A stretch of DNA of 64,000 bases from Bdellovibrionales bacterium (GCA_019750295.1 JAIEOS010000009.1:1-64000); one strand, 5' to 3'; positions 26,233-35,484 are shown, counted from the stretch's first letter. Numbers and translations are program-made. Notes: a model not told the origin generated them from the letters alone.

Positions 26233-26292
26233 GAATTCCTATGTTATAACCCTTCAAGTCTATAAAGTCCAAAAGAGCTTAAGGAGTTTGTA

Positions 26293-26823
26293 ATGAATAT
26301 TGTGATGGCTGTAGCACTGATCGTCCTTACGGTAATGTCTCGTTTCCTGGAGACCACGATCAACTTTACTCCCATACTCGCTATCGCCTTGTTCTCCGGA
26401 AGTTATTTCTTGCGAGGGTCGGTTCGATTTTTAGTTCCCCTCGCAGGAATGCTTATTGCCGATGCTTATTTTGGTTTCTACCCTGGGATCGAGTGGACTT
26501 ACAGCGCCATCGCTTTGGCCGTGATTTTACAGCCTGGCCTTCGTCCTTCGGTGGTTCGGCTCGGTGTCAGATCCACACTTGCGGCTCTCGGATTTTTTGT
26601 GATTTCGAACTTTGGTGTTTGGTGGACCTCTGATCTTTACCCCGTGGCGCTCTATCCGAAAACAGCAGCGGGGCTTATCGATTGTTACATGATGGGTCTT
26701 CCGTTTTTCAAAAACACGCTCATCAGCGCGTGGATTTTTTCGGCCTTATTTTTTGGTATTCATTATTTAGTAACTCAAGTTCAAGGGAAACCAGCACCAG
26801 CCTATGGCCGACAAAAACGATAA
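26293..26823 (+). CDS. DUF6580 family membrane protein
   Basis: A 176-residue integral membrane protein with five or six hydrophobic segments (IVMAVALIVLTVMSRF, PILAIALFSGSYFL, FLVPLAGMLIADAYFGFY, YSAIALAVIL, LAALGFFVISNFGVWW, FKNTLISAWIFSALFFGIHYLV). The patterns INFTPILAIALFSGSYF, FLVPLAGMLIADAYFGFYP and ISNFGVWWTSDLYP are typical of the DUF6580 putative transport proteins, which recall S components of ECF-type vitamin transporters. AAGGAG precedes ATG 26293. It overlaps the ferredoxin gene by 20 bases. Confidence 0.88.
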   Translation: MNIVMAVALIVLTVMSRFLETTINFTPILAIALFSGSYFLRGSVRFLVPLAGMLIADAYFGFYPGIEWTYSAIALAVILQPGLRPSVVRLGVRSTLAALGFFVISNFGVWWTSDLYPVALYPKTAAGLIDCYMMGLPFFKNTLISAWIFSALFFGIHYLVTQVQGKPAPAYGRQKR

Positions 26824-27034
26824 ATACCCAGACAATATCGAAGGTCGATACTTTGTCGATCGCACCTGTATCGCTTGTGATGCTTGTCGTATCACGGCCG
26901 AAAATCATTTTGGGATTGATCCCGATGACGGGCACGCCTTTGTGTCCAAGCAGCCGGTGACGCCGGAAGAGGAAGAGATCTGTAAAGAAGCTATGGAAGG
27001 GTGTCCTGTAGAGGCTATCGGCAATAATGGCTAA
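26804..27034 (+). CDS. Single-cluster [4Fe-4S] ferredoxin
   Basis: A 76-residue ferredoxin with Cys22, Cys25, Cys28 (TCIACDACR) and Cys67 (EGCPVEAI), enough for one [4Fe-4S] cluster, as in Desulfovibrio- and Thermotoga-type ferredoxins. It is acidic overall, suited to electron transfer. The redox partner is not evident. It starts inside the DUF6580 gene and its end touches the start of ppk1, so all three are in one transcript. Confidence 0.9.
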   Translation: MADKNDKYPDNIEGRYFVDRTCIACDACRITAENHFGIDPDDGHAFVSKQPVTPEEEEICKEAMEGCPVEAIGNNG

Positions 27035-27044
27035 GGTGCTACCG

Positions 27045-29153
27045 ATGTCCGATAAGATCAAAAAAATTAAATCCACCGATCCCTTATTTTTGAACCGCGA
27101 AATTCAATGGCTTCAATTCAATCAAAGAGTGCTGAACGAAGCTCGTGATCCCAGGACGCCTCTCTTAGAGCGTCTCAACTTCCTCAGTATCTTCACTTCG
27201 AATCTCGACGAATTTGTGATGAAGCGCGTGGGAGGCCTCAAGCGCCAAATGGATTTCGGACTACCGGGGACTTCCATTGATGGACTCAGTCCCGAAGAGC
27301 AGCTGAAGCGACTGCAAAAAGAAATTCAGTCGCAAGTGGAAGAGCAGTCGAAAATTTATAAGTCACTTCTGCCGGAGATGGTGAAGCACGGAATTCAGCT
27401 TAAAAAATGGCGAGATCTCAACGCCACGGAAAAAGCATTCGTACGTGATTACTACACCAACAATGTCTTTCCGGTCTTAACGCCTCTGGTGGTCGATCCG
27501 GCGCTGCCGTTTCCGTTTATATCGAATCTCACTTTGTCTTTAGCTGTGAGTCTAAAAACTCCAGACTCGGAGGACACGCTCTTTGCGCGAGTGAAAGTCC
27601 CGGAAGTTTTTCCACAGTGGATTCAGATTGCGGTGCCGGAGAACAAGAATAAATATGTGTTTATCAGTTTGGTGCAAATCATCCAGTATAATTTGCATGA
27701 TTTATTCCCAGACACTCAAGTCCTCGACGTGATGCCGTTTCGAATCACTCGCAACGCCGATCTCGAGCGCGATGAAGAGGATGCCGAAGATCTTTTGGAG
27801 CTGATTTCCGAAGAGATCAAACAGCGTCGTTTTGCGGAGGCGGTGCGCCTCGAGCACGGTAAGAATTCCAATCCTTGGATGGTTCAGTTTCTTAAAGATG
27901 AACTTGAACTGGCCGACAGTGATATTTATCAGGTGAGTGGGCTGTTGGATTACACCAGCCTTAAGCCGATCGTGGCGTTGAATCTTCCGCATTTGAAATT
28001 TAAGTTTTGGGAACCTCAAGTTCCACAGATCATCCAAGAGACGTCAGGAACTATATTCGATACCATTCGGCGCCAAGATATTTTGGTTCACTTTCCGTAC
28101 GAGAGCTTTACCGCATCGGTTGAAAAATTCATCAACGAAGCGGCCAGCGATCCCAATACATTGGCCATCAAGATGACGCTCTACCGGATGGGTGACAGCA
28201 GTAATATCATCAGTGCCCTTATCCGTGCGGCCGACCAGGGAAAACAAGTGGTCTGTATCGTGGAACTGAAAGCGCGCTTTGATGAACAGAGAAATATCTA
28301 TTGGGCGCAGAAAATGGAAAAGGCGGGCATTCACGTCGTTTACGGAGTGGTCGGCTTTAAGACCCATTGCAAGACAACATTGATCTTGCGCAAAGAGGGG
28401 AGCGGAATTGCAGCCTATGCCAACATTGGCACAGGAAACTACAACAGTGTCACCGCAAAAGTTTATACGGATCTCAGTTTGTTCACGTCGAATCGATTGA
28501 TTACCGATGAATTAGTCCAGTTGTTTCATTTGCTCACGGGTCGATCCTTCAAGCGTCAGTTTAATAATTTACTGGTCGCACCGATCAACATGAAGGAGCG
28601 GTTAATCGAGCTCACACGCCGGGAGATTGAGCATGCAGAGAATGGTCGACCCGCAAGAATCATTATCAAGTGTAACAGTCTCGAAGATAAAGAGTTGATT
28701 GAACTTTTTTACGAAGCCTCTCAAAAGGGCGTCTTTATCGATCTTATCGTTCGAGGATTTTGCACACTCCGACCGATGACGGAGACCATTAGCGAACACA
28801 TTCGCGTGATTTCGGTGATTGGTCGTTTTCTGGAGCACTCTCGTATCTACTTTTTTCAAAATGGTGCAGAGAAGCCCATCGATGGAGATTTCTTTATCAG
28901 TTCTGCCGATCTGATGTATCGCAATTTGAATAATCGGTTGGAAGTGGCATGCCCGATTTTTGATCGGAAGCACAAGCGCCGATGTTGGGAAGTTCTTACT
29001 TTGGCCCTATCGGATTATCGGCAGGCCTGGGACATGGACGCCAACGGAAAGTATGTACAGAGAATGGATGAAGACGGGTCGGCGGATTCCAGCTCCCAAG
29101 AGCGCTTTATGCACCTCACCAGCATGCGCACCGAACTCGTGTCTGACGACTAA
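27045..29153 (+). CDS. ppk1: Polyphosphate kinase 1
   Basis: Makes inorganic polyphosphate from ATP. The 702 residues (from ATG 27045) have all four PPK1 domains: N-terminal FLNREIQWLQFNQRVLNEARDP, the head domain, and the two phospholipase D-like catalytic domains with His441 in GFKTHCKTTL (phosphorylated His, His435 in E. coli) and His598 in LEHSRIYFF (His592 in E. coli). The ATP-grip segment KARFDEQRNIYWAQKMEKAG is present. ATG 27045 has AAGG eight bases upstream; ATG 27027 overlaps the ferredoxin stop and is also possible. The polyphosphate hydrolase ppx lies 3 kb downstream, not in the same operon. Confidence 0.97.
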   Translation: MSDKIKKIKSTDPLFLNREIQWLQFNQRVLNEARDPRTPLLERLNFLSIFTSNLDEFVMKRVGGLKRQMDFGLPGTSIDGLSPEEQLKRLQKEIQSQVEEQSKIYKSLLPEMVKHGIQLKKWRDLNATEKAFVRDYYTNNVFPVLTPLVVDPALPFPFISNLTLSLAVSLKTPDSEDTLFARVKVPEVFPQWIQIAVPENKNKYVFISLVQIIQYNLHDLFPDTQVLDVMPFRITRNADLERDEEDAEDLLELISEEIKQRRFAEAVRLEHGKNSNPWMVQFLKDELELADSDIYQVSGLLDYTSLKPIVALNLPHLKFKFWEPQVPQIIQETSGTIFDTIRRQDILVHFPYESFTASVEKFINEAASDPNTLAIKMTLYRMGDSSNIISALIRAADQGKQVVCIVELKARFDEQRNIYWAQKMEKAGIHVVYGVVGFKTHCKTTLILRKEGSGIAAYANIGTGNYNSVTAKVYTDLSLFTSNRLITDELVQLFHLLTGRSFKRQFNNLLVAPINMKERLIELTRREIEHAENGRPARIIIKCNSLEDKELIELFYEASQKGVFIDLIVRGFCTLRPMTETISEHIRVISVIGRFLEHSRIYFFQNGAEKPIDGDFFISSADLMYRNLNNRLEVACPIFDRKHKRRCWEVLTLALSDYRQAWDMDANGKYVQRMDEDGSADSSSQERFMHLTSMRTELVSDD

Positions 29154-29196
29154 GTCCAGGCTTGACCCCCTTTGAATTTCTTGAAACCATTTAGGT

Positions 29197-30348
29197 ATGA
29201 AATCCCTGAAACACACACTTGTCGTCGCGATCTTTTTCTTTTGCTGTCTTCCTCAATTTGTTTTTGCTGAATTTTGTGCTGTTCCACAAAAAAAAGCACA
29301 AATTGTTTCCACAGAAGCTGTCAAAAATAAATATGATGTTTACCCAGGTGAAGCGTTTACGGTGCTCGATGATGATCGAGCTCGTCGTCGAGTTAAAATT
29401 CAAGTGGGTGAAGGCGAATTCATGGTTCGCTCCCGAGACGTGAAATTGGTGGAGCGCCCGGCCTGCGAGCCGGATCTCTGTATTATGCTGAGCGCAGCGA
29501 ACACTTACAACATAGCGCCGAATTCGAGCCAAGCCATGTCAGGAATGAGTGGAATCTTTAAAATCGTCTCTCGCTATAAAAACTGGTATCGCTTTAAATC
29601 CGACTACGGATTTGGCTGGATTAAGAGCACTCAACTGAAGAGACTTAAAGTTTCGTGCACGGGTGAGGCCGATGAGATTGAAGATCTTTTAGAAGTCGAA
29701 GTCAAAAAAATTCCCTCCGCACGTCACGAAGGTTGGAAGTTTGGAGTCGAAGCGGGGTACTATCCCATGAATCGGTCCGATGCCATGATCGATGCTCTGA
29801 CTCCCATTCCTGCCGGTGGAACGCCGGTCAATAACGATACATTTGATAGCCCATTTATTCAGGAAGTGAATGATCGTTTTGGATTTTTTATTGGCGGAAA
29901 TTTAGAGACACCGTTGTTTTGGATTTTACGTCATCAAATCTCTGTGGGTTATAAGTATCGCGTGATCGAGTACATCTCTCGCCCCAATCCTCCGTCGGGC
30001 GGCTCGGTGACTTTCGATCAACTGCAACGGGAAGCTGTGGATATGGACTTTCATTTTGGATACGTCACGTGGAACCCCAAGTTTAGAGGCTGGGATACCC
30101 TAGGCTTGCGTTGGCAGCCGGGAGTTCAGGTCGTCGCCGATGTGTTGATCAACGCTCAAAGTATTGATTTTGGAACAGCTCCCAACAAAACAAACTTGCG
30201 GACGAAGGGTGTGGGTTACGAGGCGGTTGAGATTTATTTTGGGCCCCGTCTCGATATCAAATATAGATCCTTGGTTTTTGCGATCGCTGCCAAATTTCAT
30301 CCTGATTATGATTTCGAGCCGGAACTCCGCGGTGGTTTTCAGTTTTAG
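29197..30348 (+). CDS. Secreted SH3-like/beta-barrel protein
   Basis: A 383-residue protein with a signal peptide (HTLVVAIFFFCCLPQFVFA). Residues about 35-150 look like two SH3b-type domains (YDVYPGEAFTVLDDDRARRRVKIQVGEGEFMVRSRDVKLV, then ...GIFKIVSRYKNWYRFKSDYGFGWIKSTQLKRL), which often bind cell-wall peptides. From residue 185 to the end it alternates in the manner of outer-membrane beta-strands and finishes in RGGFQF. So a periplasmic SH3 part and a barrel seem fused. No family was recognised. The start has only a weak AGG before it. Confidence 0.8.
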   Translation: MKSLKHTLVVAIFFFCCLPQFVFAEFCAVPQKKAQIVSTEAVKNKYDVYPGEAFTVLDDDRARRRVKIQVGEGEFMVRSRDVKLVERPACEPDLCIMLSAANTYNIAPNSSQAMSGMSGIFKIVSRYKNWYRFKSDYGFGWIKSTQLKRLKVSCTGEADEIEDLLEVEVKKIPSARHEGWKFGVEAGYYPMNRSDAMIDALTPIPAGGTPVNNDTFDSPFIQEVNDRFGFFIGGNLETPLFWILRHQISVGYKYRVIEYISRPNPPSGGSVTFDQLQREAVDMDFHFGYVTWNPKFRGWDTLGLRWQPGVQVVADVLINAQSIDFGTAPNKTNLRTKGVGYEAVEIYFGPRLDIKYRSLVFAIAAKFHPDYDFEPELRGGFQF

Positions 30349-30478
30349 TGCACTGCTTTTGGACGAAATTATAATGGGGATCTCAAAGCCCTTGTCTTTT
30401 TTGCAGTCAACGATGGAAAAGGTGTCCGCTGTAGAATTCTCTCTAGAATTTGTTATTTAAGACCTCAACGGAGGTTTT

Positions 30479-30844
30479 ATGAAAATTCTAGTTTTCCTTA
30501 TAAGTTTAAGTTTTTCCCTTTCAAGCTTCGCCCAAGGTGTTTGTTTTGACAAGGTCGACAAACAGATGGAGCAAGAAACTGTGGCCCAAGGTTGGAGTTA
30601 TCACGGCATAGAACTGATTTCGGCGGAGGCTCTCAAGGCGATGCTTCTTGATATTCCCAGCTGGTCCAACGAGCTCGATGAGAATCAGATCGTACAGATT
30701 CAGCAGTTCAGTCAAAAGTCGGACTCTCTCGAGTTTTATCTGATGACCGGCACGGGCGATTACTCTGGTGGTTACCAAAATCTCCTGGTTGTTGAAAAAG
30801 ACAGCTGCGGTGTGGCCGCAGAGTTTACAACTTACGTGGAGTAA
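30479..30844 (+). CDS. Small secreted protein of unknown function
   Basis: A 121-residue protein with a signal peptide (MKILVFLISLSFSLSSFAQG). The mature part has two cysteines (VCFDKVDKQ near residue 22 and KDSCGVAAEF near 111) that could form a disulfide, and a mixed alpha/beta pattern. I do not recognise a family. GGAGG stands before ATG 30479. It is followed by a good terminator, so it is probably a one-gene transcript. Confidence 0.78.
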   Translation: MKILVFLISLSFSLSSFAQGVCFDKVDKQMEQETVAQGWSYHGIELISAEALKAMLLDIPSWSNELDENQIVQIQQFSQKSDSLEFYLMTGTGDYSGGYQNLLVVEKDSCGVAAEFTTYVE

Positions 30845-30850
30845 ACAGGA

Positions 30851-30883
30851 AGGGGAGCGCTCTCTTTAAGAGCGATCCCTTTC
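30851..30883 (+). terminator. Rho-independent terminator
   Basis: A stem of AGGGGAGCGCTCT against AGAGCGATCCCT (one mismatch/bulge) encloses CTTTA and is followed by TTT. It lies seven bases after the stop of the small secreted gene and before the convergent deoxyhypusine-synthase-like gene. Confidence 0.65.
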
Positions 30884-30899
30884 ATTCATGGGCTGAAGT

Positions 30900-31865
30900 C
30901 TACATTCCGAGGACGTAAGCAAAGACAAGGGGTGCGACAATGGTGGCATCCGACTCGATCACAAACTTTGGTGACTCGATATCTAATTTACCCCAAGAGA
31001 TTTTCTCCGTCGGCTCTGCTCCAGAGTAAGAACCGTAGCTTGTCGTTGAGTCTGAAATTTGGCAAAAATAATTCCACTTAGGGATATCTTGCTCCAAATC
31101 CTGCTCTAACATCGGCACCACGCAAATCGGGAAGTCACCGGCAATACCGCCACCAATTTGGAAAAAGCCGACGCCGTTATTCCCAGCACCTTTGCGGTAC
31201 CATTCGGCCAAACTCATCATGTAGTGAATCCCAGTTTTCATGGCGCTCACTTTGATTTTACCTTCGATACAGCGACCGGCAAAAATATTTCCAAGGGTGG
31301 AGTCTTCCCAACCAGGAACAAAAATGGGAAGATTTTTTTCGGCAGCAGCTAAAAGCCAAGAGTTCTTAGGATCAATTTGATAAAATTCTTTAAGATCTCC
31401 ATTGAGAAGCATTTTGTAAAAGTATTCGTGCGGGAGGTAGCCTTTGTCTTGCTTCGAAGCTTCGTCCCACAATTTAATAATACTCTTTTCGATCCGACGA
31501 ATAGCCTCGCCTTCGGGGATGCATGTGTCAGTGACGCGGTTTAAGTGTTTATCTAAAAGTTTGCGGTCGTCCTCTTGCGTGAGGTAGCGCCATTGAGGTA
31601 GGCGAACATAGTGTTCGTGGGCGACGAGGTTAAATACGTCTTCTTCCAAATTCGCACCCGTGCAGCAGATGGCGTGAACCTTATCTTGGCGAATCATTTC
31701 GGCGAGAATTTTTCCAAGCTCCGCAGTGCTCATCGCTCCGGCGAGAGTCATGAACATTTTGTTGCCCTTATTGAGGTGCTCTTTGTAAGCGACGGCGGCT
31801 TCTTTTAAAGCTGCAGAGTTGAAGTGCAAATAGTATTTATCGATAAATTCAGAAATAGTCCCCAT
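30900..31865 (-). CDS. Deoxyhypusine synthase-like protein
   Basis: A 321-residue member of the deoxyhypusine synthase family. The NAD-binding landmarks are present: MFMTLAGAMSTAELGKILAEMI, ICCTGANLEEDVFN, VPGWEDSTLGN, FFQIGGGIAGDFPI. The active-site lysine that carries the aminobutyl group is conserved as Lys293 in ISWGKLD, and SYGSYSGAEP is also kept. Bacteria have no eIF5A, so the enzyme cannot make hypusine; bacterial homologues are thought to move the aminobutyl group of spermidine to a polyamine (homospermidine-type reaction). The gene has an unusual leader with alternative pairings next to its ribosome binding site. It lies 84 bp after ppx on the same strand. Confidence 0.9.
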   Translation of the reverse strand: MGTISEFIDKYYLHFNSAALKEAAVAYKEHLNKGNKMFMTLAGAMSTAELGKILAEMIRQDKVHAICCTGANLEEDVFNLVAHEHYVRLPQWRYLTQEDDRKLLDKHLNRVTDTCIPEGEAIRRIEKSIIKLWDEASKQDKGYLPHEYFYKMLLNGDLKEFYQIDPKNSWLLAAAEKNLPIFVPGWEDSTLGNIFAGRCIEGKIKVSAMKTGIHYMMSLAEWYRKGAGNNGVGFFQIGGGIAGDFPICVVPMLEQDLEQDIPKWNYFCQISDSTTSYGSYSGAEPTEKISWGKLDIESPKFVIESDATIVAPLVFAYVLGM

Positions 31866-31914
31866 AGGCTCTCCTCAAAAAAATGGTCTCAGTAGGAGAG
31901 ATGTACTCTCTCCT
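31866..31914 (-). promoter_or_regulatory. Leader hairpin with alternative pairing to the ribosome binding site
   Basis: In minus-strand order the leader has A = AGGAGAGA (31914-31907), loop GTACA, B = TCTCTCCT (31901-31894), then a T7 run and C = AGGAGAG just before ATG 31865. B can pair with A over eight bases, or with C over seven bases; the second pairing would hide the ribosome binding site. The A:B hairpin followed by a T run could also end transcripts from ppx. Confidence 0.5.
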
Positions 31915-31949
31915 CTCGGGATAATCAAGGAATCTGCAAGCCTAATTTA

Positions 31950-32861
31950 TTAGCAGAGATCGAGCTCTTGAAGAATAAGGCCGTCTTTAATCCCTACGCC
32001 CGGGACCTTCATTTGATCGCAGCCTGTGGCCTGCATAAAGTAAGTGGAGAGAACAATGGCTGGGATGAGAACATCCGCTTGATCTGACTTCAGGTCGAAG
32101 ATTTTCATTCGTTTGCCCAGCGAGTAGGGGCTGACGATGTCGTACATGCGAAGGATATCATTATAGGTCACATTTTTAGGGTTGTGCTTATTGGCGATGA
32201 TGCAATTCACTTTCCCCATCCGCTCCATATTCCCACCGATACCTACGCAGTAGTCAAATTTCATATTGAGGCTGCGAATGTAGCGCATAGCCTCTTTGAG
32301 GCGAGGCTCAATGGCTTTGATTTGATCGTAGTAGTCTTTTTTACTGCGGCGTAAATCACTTAAGAGACGAACCGTACCAATTGGAAAACTTTTTCCTTTC
32401 ACGATCTTGCCTCGATCCACACCGACCAGTTCTACGCTTCCGCCTCCGATATCAATAAGAAGGGCGCGGGATTTTTTAAGATCCATTTCCGCGCAAATGG
32501 CCTTAAAGACCAGCTGGGATTCTTTGTTTCCCGAAATCACCTCGAGCTCAATCCCAGTTTCTTCGTAAATGCGTTTGATCACCGTCTTCTGATTTTTGGC
32601 CTCGCGAAGGGCGCTGGTCCCGATGGCTTTGATATTTTGGCAGCCAAAATCTTTGGCAATGCGTTTGAATTTTTTAAATGCAGTAATGGTTTCTTTAAGG
32701 AGGGTCGGGGACACTTTTCCTAAACCGAAAACGTCACCTCCGAGGCGAATCGGCTCGCGCAACTTGTAGATCAATTCAAAACGCGACCCGCGGCGAGAAC
32801 GTCGGGCGATGGCTAAGCGAATAGCGTTTGATCCTGCGTCGATAACGGTGATTTTGGACAC
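31950..32861 (-). CDS. ppx: Ppx/GppA family phosphatase
   Basis: Hydrolyses polyphosphate (or pppGpp) from the chain end. The 303-residue protein has the two ASKHA phosphate-binding loops: VIDAGSNAIRLAIA at the start and ALLIDIGGGSVELVGVD in the middle, plus IGTVRLLSDL and CVGIGGNMERM. It is the short, two-domain form, without the HD and C-terminal domains of E. coli Ppx (513 residues). Start: GTG 32861 gives the usual spacing to the first loop; a TTG at 32879 is possible. With ppk1 in the same window it may set the polyphosphate level. It follows argH by 44 bp on the same strand. Confidence 0.9.
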   Translation of the reverse strand: MSKITVIDAGSNAIRLAIARRSRRGSRFELIYKLREPIRLGGDVFGLGKVSPTLLKETITAFKKFKRIAKDFGCQNIKAIGTSALREAKNQKTVIKRIYEETGIELEVISGNKESQLVFKAICAEMDLKKSRALLIDIGGGSVELVGVDRGKIVKGKSFPIGTVRLLSDLRRSKKDYYDQIKAIEPRLKEAMRYIRSLNMKFDYCVGIGGNMERMGKVNCIIANKHNPKNVTYNDILRMYDIVSPYSLGKRMKIFDLKSDQADVLIPAIVLSTYFMQATGCDQMKVPGVGIKDGLILQELDLC

Positions 32862-32905
32862 GAAAAATATTAGAGCCAATTCTCAAGTCTTTGACAAATC
32901 AAATC

Positions 32906-34240
32906 TTAGAAATTTTTCAGATTTTCCAATGATTTTTGAGCCGAAGCGAGAGCCGTTCCGCCCGTCTGATTGCGGCTTTCCACGGAGTCCTCGAAGCTGA
33001 GACCAGGAAAATTTTCTGTTTCTTGCAGGAAGTGATGGATCTGGCAGCCGACTTCGTCAGCTTTTCGAATCGAATCGGCAATCGTTTTATAAGCATCTCG
33101 GAAAGTGGTGGTCTCTGCCATGCGATTGGCGAGATCTGTGGCCAGAACATGTCCACTATTCAAAAGCTCTTGAGCGCGAGGCTCTTGAATTTCAAGGCCC
33201 GCAATAAATGGTTTTAAAATTTCGAGACAGTGCCAGAGCTCGGTATGAGCCGATATAAAGGTCCGTTTCAGCTCGTGAATATCGCTGCCGTAGCTGGGAG
33301 TGACCGAACGCATGAGAGTCAGTCCTTCTTGCGCCTTGTTCATGACCCGCGCCATCTTTGCGCGGACAAGTTCCGGCACGTCGGGATTTCGTTTGTTGGG
33401 CATGATCGAACTGCCTGTGGACCAGTCGTAAGGAAGCTTTAATAGTTTAATTCCAGACGACGACCAGAACATGACGTCTTCGCAGAGACGGCTTAAGTGC
33501 ATGGCTTGGATCGCGAAGGCATTCAGTGCGCTGAGCATATAGTCGCGGTCGCTCACGGCATCATAAGAATTGATGACTGGGCCTTTAAAGCCGAGCTCCT
33601 GAGCCAAAGCGGCAAGATCCAAACGGATATGTGTTCCGGCGAAGGCGGCCGATCCCAAAGGCAAGTACTCCATAGCTTCGGTCATGCTGGATTGGAATCG
33701 CTGGAGGTCGCGCTTGAGCGCATGTCCATGTGCCGAAAACAGGTGACTAAATCGAATGGGTTGGCCGAACTGCATGTGGGTCATTCCCGGAGTAATGACT
33801 TTTTCCCAGCCTTTGCAGCGTTGGTAGATGGAAAGGATCAATTCCTGGGTGACGTTTTTTATTTTCGCCACTTCGTCGTGAACAAACAGCCGAAGTGTCG
33901 AGGCGATCAGGTCATTGCGTGAGCGACCCAGGTGGATTTTTTTTCCGAGCTCTCCCAGTTCGCTGGTCATATAGCGCTCGAGATTCATATGAATGTCTTC
34001 ATCTTCAAAGCGCCACGGGAAAGACTCTTCTTCCATTTTCATGCGCGCTTTTTCCAAAGTGTCTACCAGCTGGTTGGCCTCTGTGAGAGTGAGGTATTTC
34101 GAATGGGCCAGAGCCTTCGCCCAGGCTTTTTGGACACGAATCTCTTGGTCGTACAGATAGCGATCGACATCGATCCCTTGAGTGAACTCAAAGAGCTCCA
34201 TGTTGGACGATGTCGAAATGTCTGTACTTAAGACTTTCAT
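32906..34240 (-). CDS. argH: Argininosuccinate lyase
   Basis: Last step of arginine synthesis: splits argininosuccinate into arginine and fumarate. The 444-residue protein has the superfamily signature GSSIMPNKRNPD, the substrate-binding LGRSRNDLIAST and the HMQFGQPIRFSHL region. The N-terminus has an extra short tail (MKVLSTDISTSSNMELFEF) and the protein is slightly shorter than E. coli ArgH (457). Its ATG overlaps the stop of argG by four bases, so they are one translation unit. Confidence 0.96.
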   Translation of the reverse strand: MKVLSTDISTSSNMELFEFTQGIDVDRYLYDQEIRVQKAWAKALAHSKYLTLTEANQLVDTLEKARMKMEEESFPWRFEDEDIHMNLERYMTSELGELGKKIHLGRSRNDLIASTLRLFVHDEVAKIKNVTQELILSIYQRCKGWEKVITPGMTHMQFGQPIRFSHLFSAHGHALKRDLQRFQSSMTEAMEYLPLGSAAFAGTHIRLDLAALAQELGFKGPVINSYDAVSDRDYMLSALNAFAIQAMHLSRLCEDVMFWSSSGIKLLKLPYDWSTGSSIMPNKRNPDVPELVRAKMARVMNKAQEGLTLMRSVTPSYGSDIHELKRTFISAHTELWHCLEILKPFIAGLEIQEPRAQELLNSGHVLATDLANRMAETTTFRDAYKTIADSIRKADEVGCQIHHFLQETENFPGLSFEDSVESRNQTGGTALASAQKSLENLKNF

Positions 34241-35484
34241 TGCGGACGACCACCCAATTCGCGGTGAGTCTCGCCGGCAGAGCCGCGATTTTCTTTATTC
34301 ACAAGACCCGATTGCCATTGGGCAAAGGTGAGAACTCGAGACCAATCTTTAGCGGCGCGATTCAGTCCATAAGTATCTTCCTCGAAGCTGACGATCTTTT
34401 CGCTATAAAGCGAGAAAGGGCTCGAGCGGTGAGTGATCAAGACTTGTCCGGGAGCTAATCGCATCCCCACAGTTCCTGTGAGTTTTTTCGCAGCTTCGGT
34501 AAAGTAGCCTTCGAGGTTCGTGCGCGCATCCGAATGCCAAAGGCCATCATAGACGAGATTCGCGTAGGTGTGAGCTAACGTGAGAGACGTATTGTGGACA
34601 TCGCGAGTCCAGCAGATTTGTTTCATTGAATTCAAACCCTTTTGGATCAGAGTGCCGCCCGGAGTTTCGTAAATCCCGCGACTTTTGACTCCCGTGACAC
34701 GCTCTTCGACGAGGTCAACAAGTCCGATGCCGTAAGCGCCACCAATTTCGTTCAGCTTTTGAAGGAGTTCCGCTGGCGCCATTTTTTTACCGTTGAGTCC
34801 CACCGGGTATCCCTTATCGAAATCGATTGAAATCGACAGGGTGTCGGTCGATGTTTTACCGTTTGGTTTTAAAAACTGGAAGATCTCTTGATCGTCATAG
34901 GGCTTAGAGATGTCCTCAAGAATTCCACCCTCGGAAGAGTTGTGAAAAAGATTAGCATCAACGCTATAGCGAGGGTTCACTTCGCCGGCGTAGTCAATTT
35001 TATGCTCTTTGAGATAATTGATCAGATCTTGACGACCTTTATATTCCCATTCTTTCCAAGGGGCGATCACTTCTAATTCGGGAGCGAGGTAAGCCCACGC
35101 GCGCTCGAAGCGGATTTGATCGTTTCCTTTACCGGTGGCTCCGTGAGCGACGGCCGAGGCTCCCGATTTTTTGGCAAAGTGAGCCACTCGTTCAGCAATA
35201 AGGGGACGGGCGATCGCTGTTCCGAGAAGATACTCACCTTGATAAAGAGCGCCAGAGCGCAAGAGTGGAAACACAAAATCTTTTGCGAATTCATCTTTAA
35301 GATCCTCAAAGATGAAGTCCGAGGCTCCTAAACTCATGGCACGATCGCGCAGAGTTTTTTCCGACGGAAGGTTGCCCACGTCGCAGCAATAAGCGATGAC
35401 ATCAGCATTGTAAGTTTTCTTGAGCCATAAAACGATGGCGGTTGTATCCAAGCCACCTGAAAATGATAAAACGATTCTTTTCAT
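34237..35484 (-). CDS. argG: Argininosuccinate synthase
   Basis: Joins citrulline and aspartate with ATP. The 415-residue enzyme has the N-type ATP pyrophosphatase loop SFSGGLDTTA at 7-16 (the common form is AYSGGLDTS), the AHGATGKGNDQIRFE motif, APWKEWEYKGRQDLINY and the aspartate/citrulline-binding region near GGAYGIGLVDLVEERVTGVKSRGIYETPGG. The tail RGSAGETHRELGGRPQ is a low-similarity extension. First gene of argG-argH; no other arg genes lie in the window, so citrulline must come from elsewhere. An upstream space of 226 bp separates it from the divergent deiminase-like gene; no ARG box was clear. Confidence 0.96.
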   Translation of the reverse strand: MKRIVLSFSGGLDTTAIVLWLKKTYNADVIAYCCDVGNLPSEKTLRDRAMSLGASDFIFEDLKDEFAKDFVFPLLRSGALYQGEYLLGTAIARPLIAERVAHFAKKSGASAVAHGATGKGNDQIRFERAWAYLAPELEVIAPWKEWEYKGRQDLINYLKEHKIDYAGEVNPRYSVDANLFHNSSEGGILEDISKPYDDQEIFQFLKPNGKTSTDTLSISIDFDKGYPVGLNGKKMAPAELLQKLNEIGGAYGIGLVDLVEERVTGVKSRGIYETPGGTLIQKGLNSMKQICWTRDVHNTSLTLAHTYANLVYDGLWHSDARTNLEGYFTEAAKKLTGTVGMRLAPGQVLITHRSSPFSLYSEKIVSFEEDTYGLNRAAKDWSRVLTFAQWQSGLVNKENRGSAGETHRELGGRPQ

